Source: Bacteroidales bacterium UBA1628 (GTDB lineage: Bacteria > Bacteroidota > Bacteroidia > Bacteroidales > UBA932). From it: a stretch of 24,570 bases of DNA. This document shows, in pieces, positions 1 through 8,900 of the stretch. The stretch's first letter is position 1. Every line of letters starts with the position of its first letter. Where the stretch lies: NCBI GenBank assembly GCA_002321335.1, contig DCMG01000044.1, positions 1-24,570 of the forward strand, read 5' to 3'. A program made the position numbers and the translations under genes. The notes below the pieces were generated by a model. That model was not told the origin of the DNA. It saw only the letters and a program-made list of their open reading frames with translations, and searched no databases.

Positions 1-2
1 CG

Positions 3-62
3 AGGCGTTTCTACCAGCCGCTTCTTATGACATTCAACGGACAAAAACTGATACTCGTATGA
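3..62 (+). CDS. C-terminal end of an upstream phage gene (partial)
   Basis: The reading frame is open from the window edge and ends in TGA at 60-62. That stop overlaps the ATG of the portal gene in an ATGA arrangement, which is typical of translationally coupled phage genes. Only about 19 residues are visible (ending NGQKLILV). The usual gene before a portal is the terminase large subunit, but the fragment is too short to show this. The other two frames give no comparable coupled stop. Confidence 0.5.
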   Translation, partial: RRFYQPLLMTFNGQKLILV

Positions 63-1417
63 GCAGAATCGAAAAAATATCCGACCACACCGCCGTCCTG
101 CGGCTGAACGATGGCCGGGCTTTTGCGCTTTCCAACAGAAGGGACAGCAGTCTTGACTCTGTGTTCTGGATGGCGCAGCAAAGGAACTGGGAGCAGTTGC
201 CCCAGACGATTTGCGGACAGAAGATCGTGCCGTTCGGCCACGACAACAATCTTCCGGTGCATCTTCGGGACATCCTGGACGAAAACAATCTTGGTCCGGG
301 AATCCTTGAAAGGCAGATGGGGCTTCTCTACGGCCAGGGCGTGTTCCTTAACCGGCTGGCTTACCAGGATGGGAACATCGTGCATCACTGGGAGGAAGAC
401 AGGGAGATTCAGGCGTGGTTGGACAGTTGGGACTATGTCAGCTACATCAAGGGGTGTATGACCGACTACCTGCATCTGAAAGGATTCTTCGACGCCAAGT
501 ATCTGGAGAAAGGCCGGAGGATAGGCAGGGAGCCGAAGATTGCCTATCTTGAGCATATTCCTTCAAAGAACGCAAGGCTGGAGTGGACTGACAGCCGGGA
601 GATCAGAGACGTGAAGCACATTGTCGTGGGTGATTTCGAGCATTCATGCGTGGGGACTGGCGTGCTGGTCTATCCGGTCTATGACAGAAGGAATCCGGGA
701 CGGTACGGAGCATCGGCCTCGTACAACTACACATATTCATTCGCAAGGGATTTCTACGCGGTGCCTCAGTACTGGGGAGCGTTGCGCTGGATTGTCAAGG
801 GATCGGAGATTCCGACCATATTCAAGTACGTGACGGACAACGGGATCAACCTTGCCTATCTGGTGAAGGCTCCTAAGGAATACTGGGAGGAAAGACGGGA
901 CCGCCTTAGGATGATCCATCCGACTTGGGATGACACTAAGGTGGAGAACGAGATCAGCAGGCTGACGGAAGACTTGCTGATGCAGATGCAGGATGTGCTC
1001 AGCGGCAAGGAGAACGCTGGAAAGTTCTTCTACTCGTTGGATATGCCTTCCGAGAGCGGTGCGGGACGTGTGGCTTGGACCGTGGAGGCGATTGACCAGA
1101 AGATGAAGGACTTTGTCGAGGCTCAGTTGAAGATCTCCGAGGCTTCGGCTTCTGCGATCACTTCGGGGATGGGGCTGCATCCGTCTTTGTCGAACGTGAT
1201 GGTGAACGGCAAGCTGGCTTCGGGGTCTGAGCTGTTGTACGCCTTCAAGCTGTTCCTGCTTTCGGACACGGAGATAGCATCGCAGACGATTCTGGAGCCG
1301 ATCAACCAAGCGATAGCGTTCAATTTCCCCGGCAAGGGACTGAAACTTGGGTTCTTCCACAAACAGTTGGAGGCGGAGGACGCTTTGACGTCTTCGGCAA
1401 GGGTTAAAAATCAGTGA
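59..1417 (+). CDS. Phage portal protein
   Basis: A 452-residue protein that I read as the portal, the ring at the capsid vertex through which DNA is packaged and to which the neck attaches. An N-terminal block contains NNLPVHLRDILDENNLGPGI followed by LLYGQGVFL, and a C-terminal block contains HPSLSNVMVNGKLASGSELL and ILEPINQAI. This layout fits the portal family I know from Bacteroidetes phages and prophages, and the length is normal for a portal. The start codon overlaps the previous stop (ATGA), and the next gene begins at or inside this stop, so it belongs to a coupled structural operon. No major capsid gene follows it in the window. The family assignment is from memory; the role is inferred from the motif pattern and position. 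Confidence 0.75.
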   Translation: MSRIEKISDHTAVLRLNDGRAFALSNRRDSSLDSVFWMAQQRNWEQLPQTICGQKIVPFGHDNNLPVHLRDILDENNLGPGILERQMGLLYGQGVFLNRLAYQDGNIVHHWEEDREIQAWLDSWDYVSYIKGCMTDYLHLKGFFDAKYLEKGRRIGREPKIAYLEHIPSKNARLEWTDSREIRDVKHIVVGDFEHSCVGTGVLVYPVYDRRNPGRYGASASYNYTYSFARDFYAVPQYWGALRWIVKGSEIPTIFKYVTDNGINLAYLVKAPKEYWEERRDRLRMIHPTWDDTKVENEISRLTEDLLMQMQDVLSGKENAGKFFYSLDMPSESGAGRVAWTVEAIDQKMKDFVEAQLKISEASASAITSGMGLHPSLSNVMVNGKLASGSELLYAFKLFLLSDTEIASQTILEPINQAIAFNFPGKGLKLGFFHKQLEAEDALTSSARVKNQ

Positions 1418-1419
1418 TT

Positions 1420-2337
1420 ATGATGGATTTGTTCAACAGAAATCGGGACGGTTCCAAGGAACTTGAGGATCTGACCGGCCAGTGGTACGCATCTTCTCCT
1501 TTCAGGCTGATCGAGACGGAAATCCGGTTCGCTACCGATGAGGTGGCGCGGCTTGTGAGTTCAGAGGTGGTCAAGGAGGCCGCTGAGGCTTACGATGAGG
1601 ATGAGAAGCCGGAACTTGTGGCCGCCGTTAGGCTTCCGGTGGCTTGTCTGGCGTTGATGCGATATGCCAAGCTTTCGTCCGTGTCACACGAATCGACCGG
1701 ACGGAAGATCAAGATTGATGACAATGAGAGAAGTCCTTACGAATGGCAGATAGACAGGGATGACAGGGCGATGAGAGAGCGGTATTTCCGGGCTCTGGAC
1801 GCTTTGTACACCTACTTGGAGACTTCGGCCAACGAGAACTGGAAGGCTTCGGCCAAGAGGACGATGACAGGCGAATCCATTGTCAGGAATATTCAGGAGT
1901 TCGAGGCCGTCTATCCCATCGACGGGAGCTATTACGTCTATTATCTGCTTCAGGCGCTTGTGATCGAGCGGCAAAGGGCGGTGATAGGGCCGTTCGCAGG
2001 GGATAAATGGGCTTCAATCGCTGACGGGTCGGCTGATGAGAGGGTGCTTTCGCTGGCCAGAAGGGCGGCCATACTCAGTGCGGTGATCATAGCTGGCACG
2101 AGGTGGAGCCTTGAGGTGTTTCCTATCGAGATCGCAAGGCGGTTCTCCCCTACCTATCAGGGCAACCGGTCGAACAGAGTGGCCACCACGGATGAGATTG
2201 ACTGGTATGTGGGCAATCTGAAGGCGGAGGTGAAGGACGCTTTGACGGACCTTGCGGACCTGATCAACGAGGAGAAGGCGGATCCTAAGCTTTTGCCCAC
2301 CAATGACAGGCGGAACAAATTCTTTACTACCGAGTGA
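1420..2337 (+). CDS. DUF6712-like phage protein, head-tail connector candidate
   Basis: About 305 residues, mostly helical, with no signal peptide or membrane segment. It resembles the family I recall as DUF6712, which occurs next to portal genes in Bacteroidales phages. Position directly after the portal suggests a neck or connector role, but nothing in the sequence proves a function. Three starts are possible: GTG at 1414 (overlapping the portal stop), ATG at 1420 and ATG at 1423; an ATG is chosen. The stop TGA shares one base with the next ATG (TGATG), so translation of the two genes is probably coupled. Confidence 0.55.
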   Translation: MMDLFNRNRDGSKELEDLTGQWYASSPFRLIETEIRFATDEVARLVSSEVVKEAAEAYDEDEKPELVAAVRLPVACLALMRYAKLSSVSHESTGRKIKIDDNERSPYEWQIDRDDRAMRERYFRALDALYTYLETSANENWKASAKRTMTGESIVRNIQEFEAVYPIDGSYYVYYLLQALVIERQRAVIGPFAGDKWASIADGSADERVLSLARRAAILSAVIIAGTRWSLEVFPIEIARRFSPTYQGNRSNRVATTDEIDWYVGNLKAEVKDALTDLADLINEEKADPKLLPTNDRRNKFFTTE

Positions 2338-3224
2338 TGAACACGATTGAGGTTTTCGAGACCGGCAAGGTTGTTCAGGTGCCTGGTTCGTGGAATGAGA
2401 TGACTCCGAAACAGGTGCGTGGGGTGTTCCGGATCTTCGAGTGGTGCCTTAGGCACGGGAAATCTCCGTTGGACTTCAATGTGAGGGTGCTTTGGATGCT
2501 GCTGGGTGTCAAACGGACTGTCAGGGGATGGTTCACGGACATATTCAATGGCGATCAGGGGTCTTTGAGGGATGAGAATGTCTATCGGATGTGCGAAAGG
2601 TTTCTGGGTTTTCTGTTCTTGGAGGAGTCGGCTGCGTTGACGTTTGATTCGGTAGCCAATCCGATGCCGGTGGTGCGTTCTGGGCTTGTGTGGCTGCACG
2701 GTCCTGGGGAATTGCTTCAGGATCTGACTTTCGGGGAGTTCAGGCACGCATCGGCGGCTGTGAACAGGTTCTTCAAAAATCACGATGTGGCGGATCTTGA
2801 TGAGTGCATCGCCTTTTTGTATAGGAAACGGTCAAGGAAGGCCAATCGGGCGGGTCGTATGGTTCCCGATGTGGACCAGCGGAACGCACGGAGGCATATT
2901 CATAGAGCGTCGAGGTTGAAGGGATGGCAGAAGAATCTTGTGATGATGTGGTTTTCGGCTTGTTTGAAGTATCTTCAGACGGGCGTTCTGGAGATTGACG
3001 GAGAGGAGATTGACTTGTCGAGGCTTTTCGCGGGGGATGAGAGCCATTCGGGGGTAAGTTTCGGGTGGAATGATCTGTTGGTCGAGGTGGCCAAGGAGAA
3101 CACGCTTGGGAACATCGATCGGGTGGATGAGGAGCCGTTGTTCTCCGTGTTGTCGATTATGTGGCATAACTATAAGGAAAGAAAGAGAAATGAGCAGATT
3201 ATCAAGGCTTCAAAGGCTCACTGA
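2337..3224 (+). CDS. Unknown phage protein, possibly a tail-assembly factor
   Basis: A 295-residue protein starting at ATG 2337, one base into the previous stop. It is rich in Trp, Phe and Arg, with a basic stretch around YRKRSRKANRAGR and a helical C-terminal part ending in NYKERKRNEQIIKASKAH. I do not recognise a named domain. Its place between portal/connector genes and the tape measure, and its LTFGEFRHA...LDECIAFLYRK pattern, are like proteins found before tape measures in Bacteroidetes phages, so a tail-assembly chaperone or adaptor is possible. The last 35 bases overlap the next gene in another frame. It is clearly translated on phage-like grounds (tight overlaps on both sides); the function is unknown. 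Confidence 0.5.
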   Translation: MNTIEVFETGKVVQVPGSWNEMTPKQVRGVFRIFEWCLRHGKSPLDFNVRVLWMLLGVKRTVRGWFTDIFNGDQGSLRDENVYRMCERFLGFLFLEESAALTFDSVANPMPVVRSGLVWLHGPGELLQDLTFGEFRHASAAVNRFFKNHDVADLDECIAFLYRKRSRKANRAGRMVPDVDQRNARRHIHRASRLKGWQKNLVMMWFSACLKYLQTGVLEIDGEEIDLSRLFAGDESHSGVSFGWNDLLVEVAKENTLGNIDRVDEEPLFSVLSIMWHNYKERKRNEQIIKASKAH

Positions 3225-3645
3225 GTACCTTGCGGGGCTGAAGATTCATTCCTGTTGGTGCACTGAGCACATAGATCCGATTTGCACGACCGCGCAGTCG
3301 GACGCGACTTCCAAGCTGGCGCATCTTTCGGGTGTGCAGGTTCTTGTGGCGCGTCCGGAGGTGCATCAGCGTGGGGATTCGGACACGTTCCGGGAAGAAT
3401 TGGGTACGGTGATCTTCGTGTTGGAGAAGGGGCTTGGGCTGGATAAGACGGAGGCATCGGAGAATGAGCAGTATTCGCGGCTTCTGGAGATTGCGGATTT
3501 GATTCTGGCCTACATTGCGGAGGAGGCTTCAGGCCAGAACTGCCGTTTGGTGACGGGGTTGTCGCTTGCTTCGGTGGATGTGGTGCCGGAGGCCAGCGTG
3601 TTCGGTGGTTGGAGCGGGTACAGCATCGAGCTTGCATTTGAGTGA
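3190..3645 (+). CDS. Small phage neck/tail protein of unknown function
   Basis: A 151-residue protein beginning MSRLSRLQRL at ATG 3190, inside the end of the previous gene. The frame is open further upstream, but an earlier start would overlap the previous gene by more than 150 bases. The central part (VQVLVARPEV...LGTVIFVLEKGLG...SRLLEIADLILAYIAEE) looks like an alpha/beta domain. The size and position, just before a gp10-like protein, fit the slot of a neck or tail-terminator protein. The stop TGA overlaps the next ATG. No motif assigns it to a family, so the role is inferred from order only. Confidence 0.45.
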   Translation: MSRLSRLQRLTEYLAGLKIHSCWCTEHIDPICTTAQSDATSKLAHLSGVQVLVARPEVHQRGDSDTFREELGTVIFVLEKGLGLDKTEASENEQYSRLLEIADLILAYIAEEASGQNCRLVTGLSLASVDVVPEASVFGGWSGYSIELAFE

Positions 3646-4013
3646 TGGATGTCAGGGCGCGTTTTGTGGCTGAGGTCCTTCAAGATGAGGGTCAGAGGCT
3701 TTTGAGGAATCAGGGCAAGGCCATCGAGGCAAGGGTCAAGAAGCGTTCGGGACGGATGGAGTCGTCAAGGAGTGTTTCGGTGACGGGCGGCAGCGGAGCC
3801 TCGGGGACTTTGACGTTAGTTCACGTGGCTTACGAGCGCTATCTGGACATGAAACGTCTCCAGCGTGGCGGCCATTCCGTCAAGAGCAACCGCAGGATCC
3901 ACAACCGCTATGTCTTCGGTGCCTACGCCTCCATAGCCGAGCGTCTGATGTACGAGTTCACGGACGATGTCATCGCCCGGATTCGGGAATCGGAACTGGG
4001 GCAAACAAAGTGA
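3645..4013 (+). CDS. Small phage morphogenesis protein (HK97 gp10-like position)
   Basis: A 122-residue basic protein starting at ATG 3645 in a TGATG overlap with the gene before. It has an N-terminal helix (RFVAEVLQDEGQRLLRNQGK), a short Ser/Gly-rich turn region and a C-terminal helix; the text HVAYERYLDMKR...HNRYVFGAYASIAERLMYEF is similar in style to tail-completion proteins. It is the last gene of the compact head/neck operon: after its stop there is a 135-base gap and base composition drops to AT-rich. The function is inferred from size, charge and order. Confidence 0.45.
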   Translation: MDVRARFVAEVLQDEGQRLLRNQGKAIEARVKKRSGRMESSRSVSVTGGSGASGTLTLVHVAYERYLDMKRLQRGGHSVKSNRRIHNRYVFGAYASIAERLMYEFTDDVIARIRESELGQTK

Positions 4014-4081
4014 AAATCAGCGGGAAGTCTTGATTATTTGGCCGGAAAGTTGTTTCTTTGTAAACACAAATGCTATACAAA

Positions 4082-4099
4082 CGCAATACGGCTATTGCG
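4082..4099. repeat. Inverted repeat in the gap before the AT-rich cassette
   Basis: The arms CGCAATA and TATTGCG are a perfect 7-base inverted repeat around a 4-base loop, within the 135-base gap (4014-4148) before the DUF6941-like gene. It could be an operator or RNA hairpin in the cassette leader. I found no clear Bacteroidetes promoter in this gap and no other gene in it. Confidence 0.35.
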
Positions 4100-4148
4100 G
4101 ACGTGTATTAGCGTTTGGTTTGTTTAACTATTATTGTGGCAACGCTCT

Positions 4149-4526
4149 ATGGAAGTTAAAATTTTCACGTTCTGCCAAGGGGCATTCAATGATGACGGCA
4201 AATTGACTATAGTGGGCACTTTCGATGACTACTTTGTCTCTAAATTCCCTGCTATAGTGTCTTTTGGCTTGGCCATTAAACTTGGGCTTAATGAGCAAGA
4301 TGGTGGAGAGAAACATATTTCCATCAAGTTCCTGAACCCGGAAGGCAAGGAATTTCTTCGTGCCATGACGGCAGATGTTCGAGTACCCGAAAATATAGCT
4401 TCAAACATTGCATTTGCGACGAATATTCAGGGAGCCCGCTTTGATATGGTCGGAAAATACAATTGCCAGCTACTCGTCAACGGTGCCTTGATCCGTGAAC
4501 AATCCATCGAAGTTAAAACAAAATAA
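4149..4526 (+). CDS. DUF6941-like protein
   Basis: A 125-residue protein with the opening MEVKIFTFCQGAFNDDGKL and then TIVGTFDDYFVSKFPA, which matches the family I recall as DUF6941: small beta-rich soluble proteins of unknown function found in many bacteria and phages. The rest alternates beta strands (ISIKFLNPEG, VGKYNCQLLVNGALI) like a compact beta sandwich. ATG 4149 is preferred over a GTG five codons upstream because the family begins directly with this motif. It is the first gene of an AT-rich block whose composition and lack of neighbour overlap differ from the operon before it. The function is unknown; it may be a passenger and not a virion gene. Confidence 0.6.
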   Translation: MEVKIFTFCQGAFNDDGKLTIVGTFDDYFVSKFPAIVSFGLAIKLGLNEQDGGEKHISIKFLNPEGKEFLRAMTADVRVPENIASNIAFATNIQGARFDMVGKYNCQLLVNGALIREQSIEVKTK

Positions 4527-4534
4527 TTCAAATC

Positions 4535-4990
4535 ATGCTTACTGTTTCTTCCAAAGACGGCACGGTCATAAGCGAGCAATTGCTATCGTCTGAAAGAAAA
4601 ACTGGAGTTGGAGCTTCAATTATTGCCACCGTGAATGATGAAGACTCACAAAGCAGATTGTCTTCCAATTTCGGTTCTGCCATAAGTTCTTATGATGCAT
4701 CAAACAACAACACTCCTGAATTTGTATTTGGGACAAACTTGAAATATTGGAACGATGCGACCGCCTTTCAATCCTCCAACAACTTTGACAACGCAAACTT
4801 CAATGCCATCGTTGCAATGAAGGAAACCGCGGTTCCTTTTATTTATAAAGAATTACTGAAAGGACCGACGCCTCTTGTTCACGCATTGGATTTAATTTAC
4901 CCTGGAGTTGTAACCTATCACGGATTTGTATCGTTAGAGAAGTCATGTCAAACTTGGATCTCAATACTGAAGAAAATAGGAATAGAATAA
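4535..4990 (+). CDS. Unknown protein, likely partner of the following DUF7689-like gene
   Basis: A 151-residue protein with a low-complexity polar first half (Ser/Asn-rich, about residues 1-80) and a helical second half: FNAIVAMKETAVPFIYKELL, then PLVHALDLIYPG and a closing TWISILKKIGI. That second half resembles a short helical-repeat domain that I remember beside NC-type proteins like the one encoded next, but I cannot verify this. The gene lies 8 bases after its upstream neighbour, and its last 46 bases overlap the next gene, so the pair is probably co-translated. No catalytic motif is visible. Confidence 0.45.
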   Translation: MLTVSSKDGTVISEQLLSSERKTGVGASIIATVNDEDSQSRLSSNFGSAISSYDASNNNTPEFVFGTNLKYWNDATAFQSSNNFDNANFNAIVAMKETAVPFIYKELLKGPTPLVHALDLIYPGVVTYHGFVSLEKSCQTWISILKKIGIE

Positions 4991-5529
4991 TCCCCCTCTT
5001 CCCTAACCTCACCGTTGACCGGCATTTTAAGGTGACTAGCGAAGAAACTAATGATTATAACTGCATCGCCTATGCGATGGGTGTTGATTGTATTTGGATT
5101 GACACTGAGGGTGTTCCTTGGACTTGGTGGCCTCTTCCGATTACTGGTGATAATGGGATTGATCTGTCTACTGACAGGTTGGTGGAGGCATTCGCCATCC
5201 TTGGTTTTGAGGAATGTGACGATGATTCTGCCGAAGATGGATACGACAAGGTCGCTCTTTATGAAGGCTTTAATCCAAACTATGGATATGACACTTGGCT
5301 TCATGCTGCCAGAATTGTGGATGCAGGTGTCTATAAAAGCAAGTTGGGGCAATCTTTTGACATTGAGCATAGCCCAGAAGGGGTTTCTGGCTTCTATTAC
5401 GGGCAGGTGTATAAGTTTATGAAGCGCCCAATAGCGAACCGACATTTGACTCTGGATAAGATACATACTGAGGGCTCAGTGGACGTGGATATGTCAAAGA
5501 TCATAATAGAAGCCACTTCTTCATACTAA
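4945..5529 (+). CDS. DUF7689-like protein, possible papain-like cysteine enzyme
   Basis: A 194-residue protein. The core reads DYNCIAYAMG (Cys40), a WWP motif (61-63), LGFEEC (86-91), a His in WLHAARIVDAG (His120), SKLG (132-135), DIEH (139-142) and YGQVYKFMKR (152-161). This spacing matches the family I recall as DUF7689. The order Asn-Cys, then His, then Asp/His resembles papain-like or NlpC-type cysteine hydrolases, but catalytic activity is an inference. There is no signal peptide, so it would act in the cytoplasm. It overlaps the preceding gene by 46 bases, and both sit in the AT-rich cassette before the tape measure, which argues for a passenger function such as defence or toxicity instead of tail assembly. 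Confidence 0.6.
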   Translation: MSNLDLNTEENRNRIIPLFPNLTVDRHFKVTSEETNDYNCIAYAMGVDCIWIDTEGVPWTWWPLPITGDNGIDLSTDRLVEAFAILGFEECDDDSAEDGYDKVALYEGFNPNYGYDTWLHAARIVDAGVYKSKLGQSFDIEHSPEGVSGFYYGQVYKFMKRPIANRHLTLDKIHTEGSVDVDMSKIIIEATSSY

Positions 5530-5536
5530 TATCACT

Positions 5537-5803
5537 ATGAACCAGTTATTGTCTATTTTTCCGCTTGCGGCGTTCGGGGATTTGAGTTGGCTGCTGGGTG
5601 CGGCCATCATTATCGGGCTGATTGTCGGGGCTGTGGTGCTTGTCGGGTGGACTCTGATGATGATAGTAGGGTCTATTAGTGCCGGAATCGCCGGACTCAC
5701 TTCAAAGAAGCGAACAGCCAAGAGTGTATTTACAGACATTTTATTCATTTTGGCGGGGCTACTGATAATTGCCTCGATAATAGTAATAATTGTCTGCTCA
5801 TAA
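5537..5803 (+). CDS. Small two-segment membrane protein
   Basis: An 88-residue protein with two hydrophobic segments, roughly residues 19-47 (LLGAAIIIGLIVGAVVLVGW and following) and 66-87 (ILFILAGLLIIASIIVIIVC), joined by a short basic loop (SKKRTAKS). It begins 7 bases after the previous stop and ends the AT-rich cassette. Size and topology would allow a holin, an exclusion protein or a membrane partner for the DUF7689-like protein; nothing in the sequence decides. The lysis genes lie 13 kb away, which makes a plain holin role less likely. Confidence 0.5.
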   Translation: MNQLLSIFPLAAFGDLSWLLGAAIIIGLIVGAVVLVGWTLMMIVGSISAGIAGLTSKKRTAKSVFTDILFILAGLLIIASIIVIIVCS

Positions 5804-5855
5804 TATTTTCAAGCCTACGCCTCAGTAGGTTGTAGTCATCCTTGAATCAACCTTC

Positions 5856-5891
5856 TGTCCTTTCCAACCGTAAGTACGGTCGTTAATTTTG
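5856..5891 (+). promoter_or_regulatory. Bacteroidetes-type promoter before the tape measure gene
   Basis: TGTCCTTTC (with a TTTC -33 element at 5861-5864) is followed after 19 bases by TAATTTTG at 5884-5891, which matches the TAnnTTTG -7 consensus. The spacer holds the palindrome ACCGTA-AG-TACGGT (5867-5880). The tape measure ATG follows at 5914. The same architecture recurs at 10231 and 12004. Confidence 0.55.
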
Positions 5892-5913
5892 TGCCATAAA
5901 ATCACGTGAGATT

Positions 5914-8900
5914 ATGGCTAAAAGAATTACGGATGAGGATCTTCGGCTGAACCTGATTGTCAACGGAGACGGCGGAAGAAAGGAGATGCTGGCTTGGGAA
6001 AGGCAGATGAATGATTTGCAGAGTTCTATCAAGAAAACGAGAGCTGAACTCAAGAATATGGAGAAGGCCGGGAAGACGGGGTCTCAGGAATATCAGAACC
6101 TGACGAAGACTCTCAAGGATCAGGAGAAGACCTTGACTGAATGCAGGGATAAATACAATAAACTCCAAAGTGCCATATCCCTTGAAAACAAGACATTGGC
6201 GGAACTTCGCAACCATCTGAAACTGACTCAGGCGGCTCTCAGCAAGGCGGTTCCCGGAACGGAGAACTGGAAGAGGCTTAACGCGGAAGTCCAGAAGACA
6301 AAGGCAAGGCTGAAGGAACTGACCTCACAGTCCGGACAGACAAAAGGGGCTCTGGAGAAGTTGTCGAGCGTCAAGGCCGGTGCTTTGGCAGCGTTCGCTG
6401 CGATTGCGGGAGCGATCAGAGGTGTGGCAAAGGCTTTCCAGAAAATCGTGGACTTCGAGCAGGCCAATGCGAACCTTTCAACCATCATCGGCAAGAATGT
6501 CAAAGACATCGAAGCGCTGACATATTCAGCGATGGAGCTTGGACGGACAACTGAATATACCGCCTCGCAGGTCACGCTCCTTCAGACGGAACTTGCCAAG
6601 CTGGGTTTCAAGGAGAACTCCATCATGGACATGCAGGAATCGGTTCTGCATTTCGCCACGGCCATCGGGACCACTCTTCCGGAAGCGGCAGCCATGGCAG
6701 GTGCCACATTGAGGATGTTCGGGCTTGACGCCAAGGACACGGCAGACACTCTTGGTGTACTCGTTCAGGGAGCCAACAACAGCGCGCTCGGTTTCACGTA
6801 CTACCAGACAGCTATGGCCACGGTCGGACCAGTGGCAAAGACTTTCGGGTTCTCACTACGGGACACGGTGGCCTTGCTCGGAACATTGGCCAATGCTGGC
6901 TTTGACGCTTCATCAGCGGCCACGGCCACAAGGAATATTCTGTTGAACCTTGCGGATTCGAGTGGCAAGCTTGCGGTCGCTTTGGGTAAGCCTGTAAGCA
7001 CGTTCCCTGAACTGATGGATGGTCTCAAGACGTTGAAGGCGCAAGGCGTTGACCTTAACACCACGTTGGAGCTGACGGACAAAAGGTCGGTTTCGGCATT
7101 CAACACGTTCTTGGATGGTGCGGACGCGGCTATGAATCTCCGAGACTCGTTGGACGATGTCAACGGGGTTCTGAAGAATACCGCAGAGGAGAGAATCAAC
7201 ACGGTCGAGGGTTCTGTCAAACTGTTGCAGTCGGCTTGGGAAGGGTTGATCTTGTCGTTCAAGGATTCCTCCGGTGTTATCAAGGACACTATCGACTGGT
7301 TGACCCGATTGACGGAATCCGTATCAAATTTTGTCAATAAGAATAGCAAACAGGGCTATTATCAGCAATATGTCCAGAGCCTTAAGGCTGCATCTGAAAG
7401 CATGACACGTGATGAACTTGTTCAGTATATCTACAAGCAGCAAGAAACACTTGCGAATACCGCACGAGCTGTCAGGGAAGGTGCGAACAAACAATCCGGA
7501 AAATGGGTCGACGGAAGTGCCATGAACTCCATGGCAAGAGTAGCAGAAGGTGAATTGGAAGGATTCAATATGGCAGCAGCCACTTATCTTGAAGGCGATG
7601 AAAACATCATAGGACCTGTTCGGGATAATGATTATTCGGTCGCTGCGCCTGTCGAAGCGTCACAAAACAATGTTTTGGTCGGAGCAAAAAAGATGGGTAA
7701 CAGCCAATGGTCTCTGAGCAATGATGAGGCGTTATTGAAGGCTAAGGCGGAACTGACACGGCAGTACAATGAGAAGGAGATCGCTTCGCAGGAGGAATAT
7801 GACGATAGGATTTATGAGCTGGAAGTGGCGACGCTGACGGCCCGGTTGGCGGCTCATAAGGAGAAGGGAGCGGACAGGACCAAGATCGAGAATGATTTGC
7901 AGGAGAAGATCAAGAAGCATTCGGAGGATGCGTTGAAGAGGCAGCAGGAGAACGAGAAGAAGGCCGCTGAACTGAGCAAGGAGGGGACGGCCATCATCAA
8001 CGAGGTGGAGACCGACAAGACCAAGGCTGCGATGGATGGTGAAGAGGCGCGGTACCAGGCCGAATTGAAGAAGTTCAAGGAGACGCAGGTTCTGTACGAG
8101 AATCAGGCGGCAGTGCTTGAGGCGATTGAGAAGAAGCATCAGAATAAGTTGTTGAAGATTAAGGAGGATGCTTCAAATAGGCAGTTGACGAAATTAGAAC
8201 AGGAACATAACCTGGAGAGACAAAAAATACTACTATCGTATTCTGGAGATGAAGTATATGCGACGGAAAAAAAGAGGCCGCATTCTGTAAAACTCTCCAA
8301 GTCCGCCAAGAGCAAGGATGAGGCTTTAGTCGCTGAGGATTTACGTTATTTGATTGAACTCCAAAAAGAGTTGGAGAGAATTACAAGTAAAGGCGAATTG
8401 GATGGCATTAAGCTTCCTCAAGAAGAACTGGACAACTATAATCTCAAACTTGAGCAGACCAAAACCAAGATTAATGAGTTGATTGTGGCTCAAAACAAGG
8501 GCAGGGCAAGTCTGTTTAGAGGAGAGGGGGGAAGCTTGTTCGGCGTTACACAAGATCAATGGAACCAACTCTTTGCTAATATCAGGACCGGCAAGACTTC
8601 TGCCACTGACTTTCTCAATGCTCTTTCTGGAATCGGAGGTGCCGCACAAGAAGGATATAAATTGGCAAATCAAGCGATAGCACTGACCAATGCTAAGGAA
8701 GAAAGAGATTTGAAGCAATTCCAAAAGAATAATGAGAAGAAAAAGAAGGCTTATAAATCAAGGCTTGACGCTGGTTTGATGTCGCAGGAGCAATATAACG
8801 CAAGGGTCGAGGAGATGGAAGCGGAGGAAGAGGCAAAGCGTGAGGAAATGGAGCGTAAACAAGCCACCAGAGCACGACGAATGGCTTTGGCTCAGGCCAT

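Noticed and set aside
737..1360. Long minus-strand ORFs opposite the portal, tape measure and adhesin genes
   Set aside because: They mirror the GC-rich third positions of the plus-strand genes, have Arg/His/Pro-rich unstructured translations, and lack leaders or sensible neighbours.
5814..5829. Terminator after the small membrane protein
   Set aside because: CCTAC/GTAGG gives only a short stem and no T tract follows, so it is not strong enough to annotate.
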